From Chaunax sp. Z400 (Eukaryota > Chordata > Actinopteri > Lophiiformes > Chaunacidae): 64,000 bases of DNA. The stretch is from NCBI GenBank assembly GCA_037577475.1, contig CM075187.1, positions 3,250,046 through 3,314,045 of the forward strand. Reading direction: 5' to 3'. Shown here one piece after another: positions 1 through 10,900 of the stretch. The stretch's first letter is position 1, and the number at the start of each line of letters is the position of its first letter. The position numbers and the translations under genes are program-made. The notes beneath the pieces were generated by a model that saw nothing but the letters and a program-made list of their open reading frames with translations, had not been told where the DNA came from and did no database searches.

Positions 1-535
1 TTATCTCATGTGAAGGCCACACCATGAAAATGTAATCAAAATCAAACAAAAATTGTCACGAGACATTTTTGCATTTGCCCGCAGGTGGTGCTATGACTGT
101 TACTCAATATTGTTGAGTTGATGTCTTCAGGGTGGATCTTTAAACATGTCTACCAAATTACATACATGTAGGTTAAACACAGACTCTGGGATGCTTATTT
201 GAAGTTTTACAGGGGGCGCTGTGGAGCCAATAACCGATCCTGTAAACCATATGAGATTGTAAGTAGTACGACCTTTGACGAGTGTGTCAATTTTGGTGAG
301 CATCTGAGCTTCCCTGGCCTCTCAACACCAAGTTCCTGTTTGATGGCGAACATCAAACATCACAAAGCCGCCATTAGACCCAAACTCACAATATTCACAA
401 TAATGACTCATCAAGGCCTTATGGCTTTACTGACCAAATTTTAGGTCACACGCTTTGTGCTCGGGCCCTAATAATTCCTTGCAGTACAATAGGGTCCTCG
501 CACGCTTCGTACTTGGGCCCTAACGCATTTTTGTT
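1..535 (+). repeat. Dispersed repeat fragment, left flank
   Basis: This is non-coding, AT-rich sequence of the same interspersed family as the right flank. Shared landmarks, in the same order and orientation, are a 'ggtgctatgact' / 'ggcgctatgact' block (about 90 here, about 60270 on the right), 'gatgtcttcagggtgga' / 'gatgtctttagggcggga', 'agggggcgctgtgg' / 'agggggcgctagcg', and a tail reading 'caatagggtcctcgcacgct' then GGGCCCTAA. The tail occurs twice here in part (around 470 and 490-530). From memory, this family and its GGGCCCTAAT tail are abundant in teleost genomes; I cannot name the element class. Short open frames inside it show no recognisable protein. The family assignment by internal comparison is firm, the teleost statement less so. 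Confidence 0.7.
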
Positions 536-1868
536 GGAAAAAATGCATTAATTAATCGCTACCTTGTATTTTGAAGTAGCATTACTCCACAAGTACAAAG
601 TATAAGTACTTCATAATAATTGTACATGTAGTGCTATATACACTCGAACCACACATTTCAGTGCCATGAAGGCACTATCAATGATAAAAGTTTTTATCAA
701 ACATCAAATTTGCAAAGAAATGCATTTTTGTTGGAAAAAAATGCATTATTTGATCGTTAAATGGTATTTTGAAGAGGGATTACTCCAAAAGTACAAAGTA
801 AAAGTACTTCATAATAAGAGTAATTATAGGACTCTATGTCCTGTTACAGAAAATTTGAGTATCATGAATGCACTATTGAAAATTAAGGTTTTATTACACA
901 TCAAAGTTGGAAAGATATGCATTACCGGAGGAAAAAAGCATTATTTTGACCGTTAATTGGTATGTCAAGGTAGGCTTACTCGAAAAGTACAGAATAACAG
1001 TACTTCATAATAAAGGTAATTGTAGGTTTCTATGTACTCAAACGGAAAATATAAGTATCATTAATGCACTGTTGAAAATTAAGTTGTTATTACACATCAA
1101 ATTTGGAAAGAAATGCATTATTGGAGAAAAAAAGCATTGTTTTGATCATTACATGTTATTTCAAGGTAGGATTACTCGAGGAGTAAAAAGTCAAAGTACT
1201 TCAAAATAAGAGTAATTGTAGGTTCTTATGTCCTCTAACCGAATATATAAGTGTCTTGAAAGCAATATTGACAATTAATATTTTATGACACATTAAAGTT
1301 AGACAGAAATGCATTATTGGAGGAAAAAAGCATTATTTTGATCGTTACATGGTATTTCAAGGCAGGATTACTCAAAAAGTACAAGGTACAAGTACTGCAT
1401 GATAATTGTACCTGTAGAGTTATATTTCCTCTACCTGAAAATATAAGTGTCATTAATACACTATTGAAAATAAAGATTCTATTGCACATCAAAGTTGGAA
1501 AGAATTGCATTATTGTAGGAAAAAAGCATTATTTTGATCGATACATGGTATTTCAAGATAGGATTACTCTAAAAGCACAAAGTAAGGATAATTCATAATG
1601 ATTGTACATGTTCTGCTATATGTCCTCTAACAAATGATATCAGTGGCATGAATACAAAACTGAAAATAAAGTTTTTATTACACATCAAATCTGGAAAGAA
1701 TTGCATTATTGTAGGTGGAAAAAGCAATATTTTGATCATTGCATGGTATTTCAAGGTAGGTTTACTCCAAAAGTACAAGGTACAAGTACTTCATAATAAT
1801 TATACTTGTAGTGCTATATGTCCTCCAACAAAAGATATGAGTGGCATGAATACACTATTGAAAATAGT
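536..1868 (+). repeat. About 197-bp tandem repeat, roughly seven degenerate copies
   Basis: A conserved anchor (TACTC followed by an AAGTAC-like word) recurs at 583, 781, 977, 1173, 1369, 1565 and 1763, which gives spacings of 198, 196, 196, 196, 196 and 198 bp. Each unit also carries 'acatcaaa(g/t)ttggaaag', a 'gcatta' pair around a GGAAAAA stretch, and 'tacttcataat'. Copies differ by many substitutions but almost no indels, so the array looks old. Two small inverted repeats recur: AAGTAC with GTACTT about 9 bp apart, and ATGCATTTTT with AAAAATGCAT (720-729 and 737-746). Open frames of 60-100 codons here are broken, and they shift between copies. It ends abruptly at the telomere-like block. 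Confidence 0.85.
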
Positions 1869-2253
1869 GTGAAGGTTAGGGCTGGGGTTAGGGTTGGGCT
1901 AGGGTTAGGGTTATGGCTGGGGTTAGGGTTGGGCTAGGGTTAGGGTTAGGGTTGCACTAGGGTTAGGGTTAGGGTTGGGCTAGGGTTACGGTTAGGGTTT
2001 GGCTGGGGTTAGGGTTAGGGCTGGGCTAGGGTTAGGGTTATGGCTAGGGTTGGGGCTAGGGTTAGGGTTACGGCTAGGGTTAAGGTTAGGGCTGTGCTAG
2101 GGTTAGGGTTAGGGTTGTTAGGGTTAGGGTTTGACTAGGGTTAGGGTTAGGGTTGGGCTAGGGTTAGGCTTTGGCTGGGGTTAGGGTTAGGGCTGGGCTA
2201 GGGTTAGGGTTAGGTTAGGGTTAGGGTTGGGCTAGGGTTAGGGTTAAGGGTTA
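1869..2253 (+). repeat. Degenerate telomere-like array, left edge
   Basis: TTAGGG hexamers lie on the plus strand, heavily mixed with GGGCTAGGG, GGCTGGGG, TTATGG and TTACGG variants and with phase-breaking indels (for example 'ttgttaggg' near 2117). It abuts the 197-bp repeat at about 1868 with no sequence between. It is visibly more decayed than the inner arrays, as expected at the rim of an old tandem array. Confidence 0.85.
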
Positions 2254-2602
2254 AGAGGATAAAAACTTAATTCAGTACCCCTACTGAATTCTATATCTCG
2301 GGAACGGAAGGTCATAGAGACTCAGGACCAATGTCCATTGGGGGTGTTTGGGGGTCTCTAAGGACGCCAGTCTTTGTCCCGAGTCTCTACGACCTTTCCT
2401 TCCTGAGATATGACATATCAAGTAGGGGGGTATACTGAATATTTGTATCTCGGGAACGGAAGGTCGCAGAGACTCGGGGACAAGTCTGGCGTGTTCAGCG
2501 CCCCCGAAATATGGCAAATGGATCAAGGTTCCAAGTTGCTCCGACCTTCGGTTCCCGAGTTATACCTAAATTTATTTTCTCATTGTAGATGAACGGGGCA
2601 GG
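2254..2602 (+). repeat. Complex satellite island A
   Basis: This is the first non-telomeric island. It starts with 'aggataaaaacttaa' and 'gtacccctactgaattcta', the same start as islands B and H. It contains the alternating motif with core ATCTCGGGAACGGAAGG on the plus strand (about 2296 and 2450) and its reverse complement between and after them. It ends in 'ttattttctcattgtagatg' before the next hexamer array. Open frames here occur on both strands as repeat shadows, and no gene is called. Confidence 0.85.
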
Positions 2603-4149
2603 GTCTAGGGTTAGGGTTAGGGTTATGGCTAGGGTTAGGGTTATGGCTAGGGTTAGGGTTATGGCTAGGGTTAGGGTTATGATTAGGGTTAGGGTTAGGG
2701 TTATGGCTAGGGTTGGGGCTAGGGTTAGGGTTACGGCTAGGGTTAGGGTTAGGGTTATGGCTAGGGTTAGGGTTACGGCTAGGGTTAGGGTTAGGGTTAT
2801 GGCTAGGGTTAGGTTTAGGGTTAGGGCTAGGGTTAGGGTTAGGGCTAGGGTTAGGGTTAGGGCCAGGGCTAGGGTTAGGGCTAGGGTTAGGGTTAGGGCT
2901 AGGGTTAGGGTTAGGGCTGGGGTTAGGGTTAGGGTTATGGCTAGGGTTAGGGTTAGGGTTATGATTAGGGTTAGGGTTGGGGATAGGGTTAGGGTTATGG
3001 CTAGGGTTAGGGTTAGGGTTATGGCTAGGGTTAGGGTTAGGGCTAGGGTTAGGGTTACGGCTAGGGTTAGGGTTAGGGTTATGATTAGGGTTAGGGTAAG
3101 GGTTATGATTAGGGTTAGGGTTATGGCTAGGGACGGGGCTAGGGTTAGGGTTACGGCTAGGGTTAGGGTTAGGGTTATGGCTAGGGTTAGGGTTAGGGTT
3201 ACGACTAGGGTTAGGGTTAGGGCTAGGGGTAGGGTTAGGGCTAGGGTTAGGGTTAGGGCTAGGGCTAGGGTTATGGCTAGGGTTAGGGTTAGGGCTAGGT
3301 TTAGGGTTAGGGCTAGGGTTAGGGCTAGGGTTAGGGTTATGGCTAGGGTTGGGGCTAGGGTTAGGGTTACGGCTAGGGTTAGGGTTACGGCTAGGGTTAG
3401 GGTTATGGCTAGGGTTAGTGTTAGGGCTAGGGTTAGGGTGAGGGTTATGATTAGGGTTAGGGTTGGGGCTAGGGTTAGGGTTACGGCTAGGGTTACGGTT
3501 AGGGTTATGGCTAGGGTTAGGGTTATGGCTAGGGTGAGGGTTAGGGTTATGGCTAGGGTTGGGGCTAGGGTTAGGGCTACGGCTAGGGTTAGGGTTAGGG
3601 TTATGGCTAGGGTTAGGGTTAGGGTTACGGCTAGGGTTAGGGTTAGGGTTAAGGCTAGGGTTAGGGTTAGGGCTAGGGTTAGGGTTAGGGTTACGACTAG
3701 GGTTAGGGTTAGGGTTATGGCTAGGGTTAGGGTTAGGGCTAGGTTTAGGGTTAGGGCTAGCGTTAGGGTTAGGGTTAGGGCCAGGGCTAGGGTTAGGGCT
3801 AGGGTTAGGGTTAGGGCTAGGGTTAGGGTTAGGGTTATGGCTAGGGTTGGGGCTAGGGTTAGTGTTACGGCTAGGGTTAGGGTTAGGGTTATGGCTGGGG
3901 TTAGGGTTAGGGCTAGGGTTAGGGTTAGGGTTATTATTAGGGTTAGGGTTGGGGCTAGGGTTAGGGTTACGGCTAAGGTTAGGGTTAGCGTTATGGCTAG
4001 GGTTAGGGTTAGGGTTATGATTAGGGTTAGGGTTAGGGTTATGGCTAGGGACGGGGCTAGGGTTAGGGTTACGGCTAGGTTTAGGGTTAGGGTTAGGGTT
4101 ACGGCTAGGGTTAGGGTTGGGGTTAGGGCTAGGGTTAGGGTTAGGGTTA
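2603..4149 (+). repeat. Outer-type telomere-like array (TTATGG/TTACGG family)
   Basis: Plus-strand TTAGGG is interspersed with TTATGG-CTAGGG, TTACGG-CTAGGG, TTATGATTAGGG and TTGGGGCTAGGG. TTTGAG, the hallmark of the inner arrays, is absent. Markers such as 'ctagggacggggctaggg' recur (about 3128 and 4047) and reappear, slightly changed, at about 59097, next to island H. A 599-codon open frame on the minus strand and a 525-codon one on the plus strand span this array. Both are simple products of a hexamer period (Asn-Pro and Arg-Val runs) and are rejected as genes. Confidence 0.9.
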
Positions 4150-4993
4150 ACAGGATAAAGACTTAACTCAGTACCCCTACTGAATTCTATATCTTCAGAA
4201 CGGAAGGAGGTAGAGACTGGACACCAACATCCGTATGGGGTTTTTTGGGGTCTCTGAGAACGCCAGTCTTTGTCCCGAGTCTCTACGACCTTCCCTTCCC
4301 GAGATATGACATACCCAGTAGGGGGGTATACTGAATATGTGTATCTCGGGAATGGAAGGTCGCAGAGACTCGGGGACAAGTCTGGCGTGTTCAGCGCCCC
4401 CGAAATATGGCAGATGGATCAAGGTTCCAAGTTGCTCCGACCTTCGGTTCCCGGGTTAATTTCTCATTGTAGTTGATTGGGGCTTGGCGCACCTATACTG
4501 AATATGTGTATCTCGGGAACGGAAGGTCATAGAGACTCGGGACCAACATCCGTCTGGGGGTTTTCGGGGTCTCTGAGAACGCCAGTCTTTGTCCCGAGTC
4601 TCTACGACCTTCCGTTCCCGAGATACGACATATCAAGTAGAGAGGATACTCAATATGTGTATCTCGGGAACGGAAGGCCGTAGAAACTTGGGGACAAGTC
4701 CGGCGTGTTCAGCGCCCCCGAAATATGGCAGACGGATCTTGGTTACAAGTTGCTCCGACCTTCGGTTCCCGAGTTATACTCAAGTTTATTTTCTCATTGG
4801 AGATGTATGTGGCTTGGCGCACCTATACTGAATATGTGTATCTCGGGAACGGAAGGTCATAGAGACTCGGGACCAACATCCGTCTGGGGGTTTTCGGGGT
4901 CTCTGAGAACGCCAGTCTTTGTCCCGAGTCTCTACGACCTTCCCTTCCCGAGATATGACATATCCAATAGTGGGGGTATACTGGGTCTTAGAC
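4150..4993 (+). repeat. Complex satellite island B
   Basis: About 844 bp. The first part (to about 4490) is nearly identical to island H (59219-59570), including the start 'caggataaa', 'tcttcagaacggaaggaggt' and the join 'ttctcattgtagttgattgg'. The second part is the 330-bp dimer seen in islands C to G, ending in 'ggtatactgggtcttagact'. A 29-bp inverted repeat lies at 4598-4626 and 4659-4687, with a few mismatches in its right arm. Island B is therefore a hybrid, with its left half of outer type and its right half of inner type, at the boundary between the two array kinds. Confidence 0.85.
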
Positions 4994-7900
4994 TAGGGTT
5001 AGGGTTGGGGTTGTTAGGGTTAGGGTTTGGGTTGGGCTAGGATTGGACTAGGGGTAGGGTTGGGGTTGGGCTAGGGTTAGGGTTGTTAGGGTTAGGACTA
5101 GGGTTAGGGTTAGGGTTAGGTTTGGACTAGGGTTAGGGTTAGGGTTTGAGCTAGGGTTAGGGTTTGAGCTAGGGTTAGGGTTAGGGTTTGAGCTAGGGTT
5201 AGGGTTTGAGCTAGGGTTAGGGTTAGGGTTTGAGCTAGGGTTAGGGTTAGGGTTTGAGCTAGGGTTAGGGTTAGGGTTTGAGCTAGGGTTAGGGTTAGGG
5301 TTTGAGCTAGGGTTAGGGTTAGGGTTTGAGCTAGGGTTAGGGTTAGGGTTTGTGCTAGGGTTAGGGTTAGGGTTAGGGTTTGAGCTAGGGTTAGGGTTAG
5401 GGTTAAGGTTTGAGCTAGGGTTAGGGTTAGGGTTAGGGTTTGAGCTAGGGTTAGGGTTAGGGTTTGAGCTAGGGTTAGGGTTAGGGTTAGGGTTTGCGCT
5501 AGGGTTAGGGTTAGGGTTTGAGCTAGGGTTAGGGTTAGGGTTTGAGCTAGGGTTAGGGTTAGGGTTTGAGTTAGGGTTAGGGTTAGGGTTAGGGTTAGGG
5601 TTTGAGCTAGGGTTAGGGTTAGGGTTAGGGTTTGAGCTAGGGTTAGGGTTAGGGTTTGAGCTAGGGTTAGGGTTAGGGTTTGAGCTAGGGTTAGGGTTAA
5701 GGTTTGAGCTAGGGTTAGGGTTAGGGTTAGGGTTTGAGCTAGGGTTAGGGTTAGGGTTTGAGCTAGGGTTAGGGTTAGGGTTAGGGTTTGAGCTAGGGTT
5801 AGGGTTAGGGTTTGAGCTAGGGTTAGGGTTAGGATTAGGGTTTGAGCTAGGGTTAGGGTTAGGGTTAGGGTTTGAGCTAGGGTTAGGGTTAGGGTTTGAG
5901 CTAGGGTTAGGGTTAGGTTTAGGGTTTGAGCTAGGGTTAGGGTTAGGGTTAAGGTTTGAGCTAGGGTTAGGGTTAGGGTTTGAGCTAGGGTTAGGGTTAG
6001 GGTTAGGGTTTGAGCTAGGGTTAGGGTTAGGGTTTGAGCTAGGGTTAGGGTTAGGGTTTGAGCTAGGGTTAGGGTTAGGGTTAGGGTTTGAGCTAGGGTT
6101 AGGGTTAGGGTTTGAGCTAGGGTTAGGGTTAGGGTTAGGGTTTGAGCTAGGGTTAGGGTTAGGGTTTGAGTTAGGGTTAGGGTTAGGGTTTGAGCTAGGG
6201 TTAGGGTTAGGGTTTGAGCTAGGGTTAGGGTTAGGGTTTGAGCTAGGGTTAGGGTTTGAGCTAGGGTTAGGGTTAGGGTTTGAGCTAGGGTTAGGGTTAG
6301 GGTTTGAGCGAGGGTTAGGGTTAGGGTTAGGGTTTGAGCTAGGGTTAGGGTTAGGGTTTGAGCTAGGGTTAGGGTTAGGGTTTGAGCTAGGGTTAGGGTT
6401 AGGGTTTGAGCTAGGGTTAGGGTTAGGGATTGAGCTAGGGTTAGGGTTAGGGTTTGAGCTAGGGTTAGGGTTAGGGTTAGGGTTTGAGCTAGGGTTAGGG
6501 TTAGGGTTTGAGCTAGGGTTAGGGTTAGGGTTTGAGCTAGGGTTAGGGTTAGGGTTAGGGTTTGAGCTAGGGTTAGGGTTAGGGTTAGGGTTTGAGCTAG
6601 GGTTAGGGTTAGGGTTTGAGCTAGGGTTAGGGTTTGAGCTAGGGTTAGGTTTAGGGTTTGAGCTAGGGTTAGGGTTAGGGTTAGGGTTTGAGCTAGGGTT
6701 AGGGTTAGGGTTTGAGCTAGGGTTAGGGTTAGGGTTAGGGTTTGAGCTAGGGTTAGGGTTAGGGTTTGAGCTAGGGTTAGGGTTAGGGTTTGAGTCAGGG
6801 TTAGGGTTAGGGTTAGGGTTTGAGCTAGGGTTAGGGTGAGGGTTTGAGCTAGGGTTAGGGTTAGGGTTTGAGCTAGGGTTAGGGTTAGGGTTAGGGTTTG
6901 AGCTAGGGTTAGGGTTAGGGTTAGGGTTTGAGCTAGGGTTAGGGTTAGGGTTTGAGCTAGGGTTAGGGTTTGAGCTAGGGTTAGGGTTAGGGTTTGAGCT
7001 AGGGTTAGGGTTAGGGTTTGAGCTAGGGTTAGGGTTTGAGCTAGGGTTAGGGTTAGGGTTTGAGCTAGGGTTAGGGTTAGGGTTAGGGTTTGAGCTAGGG
7101 TTAGGGTTAGGGTTAGGGTTTGAGCTAGGGTTAGGGTTAGGGTTTGAGCTAGGGTTAGGGTTAGGGTTTGAGCTAGGGTTAGGGTTTGAGCTAGGGTTAG
7201 GGTTAGGGTTAGGGTTTGAGCTAGGGTTAGGGTTAGGGTTAGGGTTTGAGCTAGGGTTAGGGTTAGGGTTTGAGCTAGGGTTAGGGTTAGGGTTTGAGCT
7301 AGGGTTAGGGTTAGGGTTAGGGTTTGAGCTAGGGTTAGGGTTAGGGTTTGAGCTAGGGTTAGGGTTAGGGTTAGGTTTTGAGCTAGGGTTAGGGTTAGGG
7401 TTAGGGTTTGAGCTAGGGTTAGGGTTAGGGTTAGGGTTTGAGCTAGGGTTAGGGTTAGGGTTTGAGCTAGGGTTCGGGTTAGGGTTAGGGTTTGAGCTAG
7501 GGTTAGGGTTAGGGTTTGAGCTAGGGTTAGGGTTAGGGTTTGAGCTAGGGTTAGGGTTAGGGTTAGGGTTTGAGCTAGGGTTAGGGTTAGGGTATGAGCT
7601 AGGGTTAGGGTTAGGGTTAGGGTTGAGCTAGGGTTAGGGTTAGGGTTAGGGTTTGAGCTAGGGTTAGGGTTAGGGTTAGGGTTTGAGCTAGGGTTAGGGT
7701 TAGGGTTTGAGCTAGGGTTAGGGTTAGGGTTTGAGCTAGGGTTAGGGTTAGGGTTAGGGTTTGAGCTAGGGTTAGGGTTAGGGTTAGGGTTTGAGCTAGG
7801 GTTAGGGTTAGGGTTTGAGCTAGGGTTAGGGTTAGGGTTTGAGCTAGGGTTAGGGTTAGGGTTAGGGTTTGACCTAGGGTTAGGGTTAGGGTTTGAGCTA

Positions 7901-10900
7901 GGGTTAGGGTTAGGGTTAGGGTTTGAGCTAGGATTAGGGTTTGAGCTAGGGTTAGGGTTAGGGTTAGGGTTTGAGCTAGGGTTAGGGTTAGGGTTTGAGC
8001 TAGGGTTAGGGTTAGGGTTAGGGTTTGAGCTAGGGTTAGGGTTAGGGTTAGGGTTTGAGCTAGGGTTAGGGTTAGGGTTTGAGCTAGGGTTAGGGTTAGG
8101 GTTAGGGTTTGAGCTAGGGTTAGGGTTAGGGTTTGAGCTAGGGTTAGGGTTAGGGTTAGGGTTTGAGCTAGGATTAGGGTTTGAGCTAGGGTTAGGGTTA
8201 GGGTTAGGATTTGAGCTAGGGTTAGGGTTAGGGTTTGAGCTAGGGTTAGGGTTAGGGTTAGGGTTTGAGCTAGGGTTAGGCTTAGGGTTAGGGTTTGAGC
8301 TAGGGTTAGGGTTAGGGTTTGAGCTAGGGTTAGGGTTAGGGTTAGGGTTTGAGCTAGGGTTAGGGTTAGGGTTTGAGCTAGGGTTAGGGTTAGGGTTAGG
8401 GTTAGGGTTTGAGCTAGGGTTAGGGTGAGGGTTAGGGTTTGAGCTAGGGTTAGGGTTTGAGCTAGGGTTAGGGTTAGGGTTTGAGCTAGGGTTAGGGTTA
8501 GGGTTAGGGTTTGAGCTAGGGTTAGGGTTAGGGTTTGAGCTAGGGTTAGGGTTAGGGTTTGAGCTAGGGTTAGGGTTAGGGTTAGGGTTTGAGCTAGGGT
8601 TAGGGTTAGGGTTAGGGTTTGAGCTAGGGTTAGGGTTAGGGTTTGAGCTAGGGTTAGGGTTTGAGCTAGGGTTAGGGTTAGGGTTTGAGCTAGGGTTAGG
8701 GTTAGTGTTAGGGTTTGAGCTAGGGTTAGGGTTTGAGCTAGGGTTAGGGTTAGGGTTTGAGCTAGGGTTAGGGTTAGGGTTAGGGTTTGAGCTAGGGTTA
8801 GGGTTAGGGTTTGAGCTAGGGTTAGGGTTAGGGTTAGGGTTTGAGCTAGGGTTAGGGTTAGGGTTTGAGCTAGGGTTAGGGTTAGGGTTAGGGTTAGGGT
8901 TTGAGCTAGGGTTAGGGTTAGGGTTAGGGTTTGAGCTAGGGTTAGGGTTAGGGTTAGGGTTTGAGCTAGGGTTAGGGTTAGGGTTTGAGCTAGGGTTAGG
9001 GTTAGGGTTTGAGCTAGGGTTAGGGTTAGGGTTAGGGTTTGAGCTAAGGTTAGGGTTAGGGTTAGGGTTTGAGCTAGGGTTAGGGTTAGGGTTTGAGCTA
9101 GGGTTAGGGTTAGGGTTAGGGTTTGAGCTAGGGTTAGGGTTAGGGTTAGGGTTTGAGCTAGGGTTAGGGTTAGGGTTAGGGTTTGAGCTAGGGTTAGGGT
9201 TAGGGTTTGAGCTAGGGTTAGGGTTAGGGTTAGGGTTTGAGCTAGGGTTAGGGTTAGGGTTAGGGTTTGAGCTAGGGTTAGGGTTAGGGTTTGAGCTAGG
9301 GTTAGGGTTAGGGTTAGGGTTTGAGCTAGGGTTAGGGTTAGGGTTTGAGCTAGGGTTAGGGTTAGGGTTTGAGCTAGGATTAGGGTTTGAGCTAGGGTTA
9401 GGGTTAGGGTTAGGATTTGAGCTAGGGTTAGGGTTAGGGTTTGAGCTAGGGTTAGGGTTAGGGTTAGGGTTTGAGCTAGGGTTAGGGTTAGGGTTAGGGT
9501 TTGAGCTAGGGTTAGGGTTAGGGTTAGGGTTTGAGCTAGGGTTAGGGTTAGGGTTAGGGTTTGAGCTAGGGTTAGGGTTAGGGTTAGGGTTTGAGCTAGG
9601 GTTAGGGTTAGGGTTTGAGCTAGGGTTAGGGTTAGGGTTTGAGCTAGGGTTAGGGTTAGGGTTAGGGTTTGAGCTAGGGTTAGGGTTAGGGTTAGGGTTT
9701 GAGCTAGGGTTAGGTTTAGGGTTTGAGCTAGGGTTAGGGTTTGAGCTAGGGTTAGGGTTAGGGTTTGAGCTAGGGTTAGGGTTAGGGTTAGGGTTTGAGC
9801 TAGGGTTAGGGTGAGGGTTAGGGTTTGAGCTAGGGTTAGGGTTTGAGCTAGGGTTAGGGTTAGGGTTTGAGCTAGGGTTAGGGATAGGGTTAGGGTTTGA
9901 GCTAGGGTTAGGGTTAGGGTTTGAGCTAGGGTTAGGGTTAGGGTTAGGGTTTGAGCTAGGGTTAGGGTTAGGGTTTGAGCTAGGGTTAGGGTTAGGGTTT
10001 GAGCTAGGATTAGGGTTTGAGCTAGGGTTAGGGTTAGGGTTAGGGTTTGAGCTAGGGTTAGGGTTAGGGTTTGAGCTAGGGTTAGGGTTAGGGTTAGGGT
10101 TAGGGTTTGAGCTAGGGTTAGGGTTAGGGTTAGGGTTTGAGCTAGGGTTAGGGTTAGGGTTTGAGCTAGGGTTAGGGTTAGGGTTAGGGTTTGAGCTAGG
10201 GTTAGGGTTAGGGTTAGGGTTTGAGCTAGGGTTAGGGTTAGGGTTTGAGCTAGGGTTAGGGTTAGGGTTTGAGCTAGGGTTAGGGTTAGGGTTAGGGTTT
10301 GAGCTAGGGTTAGGGTTAGGGTTAGGGTTTGAGCTAGGGTTAGGGTTAGGGTTTGAGCTAGGGTTAGGGTTTGAGCTAGGGTTAGGGTTAGGGTTTGATC
10401 TAGGGTTAGGGTTAGGGTTAGGGTTTGAGCTAGGGTTAGGGTGAGGGTTAGGGTTTGAGCTAGGGTTAGGGTTTGAGCTAGGGTTAGGGTTAGGGTTTGA
10501 GCTAGGGTTAGGGTTAGGGTTAGGGTTTGAGCTAGGGTTAGGGTTAGGGTTTGAGCTAGGGTTAGGGTTAGGGTTAGGGTTTGAGCTAGGGTTAGGGTTA
10601 GGGTTAGGGTTTGAGCTAGGGTTAGGGTTAGGGTTAGGGTTTGAGCTAGGGTTAGGGTTAGGGTTTGAGCTAGGGTTAGGGTTAGGGTTAGGGTTTGAGC
10701 TAGGGTTAGGGTTAGGGTTTGAGCTAGGGTTAGGGTTAGGGTTAGGGTTTGAGCTAGGGTTAGGGTTAGGGTTTGAGCTAGGGTTAGGGTTAGGGTTAGG
10801 GTTTGAGCTAGGGTTAGGGTTAGGGTTAGGGTTTGAGCTAGGGTTAGGGTTAGGGTTAGTGTTTGAGCTAGGGTTAGGGTTAGGGTTAGGGTTTGAGCTA

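Noticed and set aside
199..444. An 81-codon frame in the left flank as a gene
   Set aside because: It lies wholly in the dispersed repeat and the matching right-flank copy is not open in the same frame.
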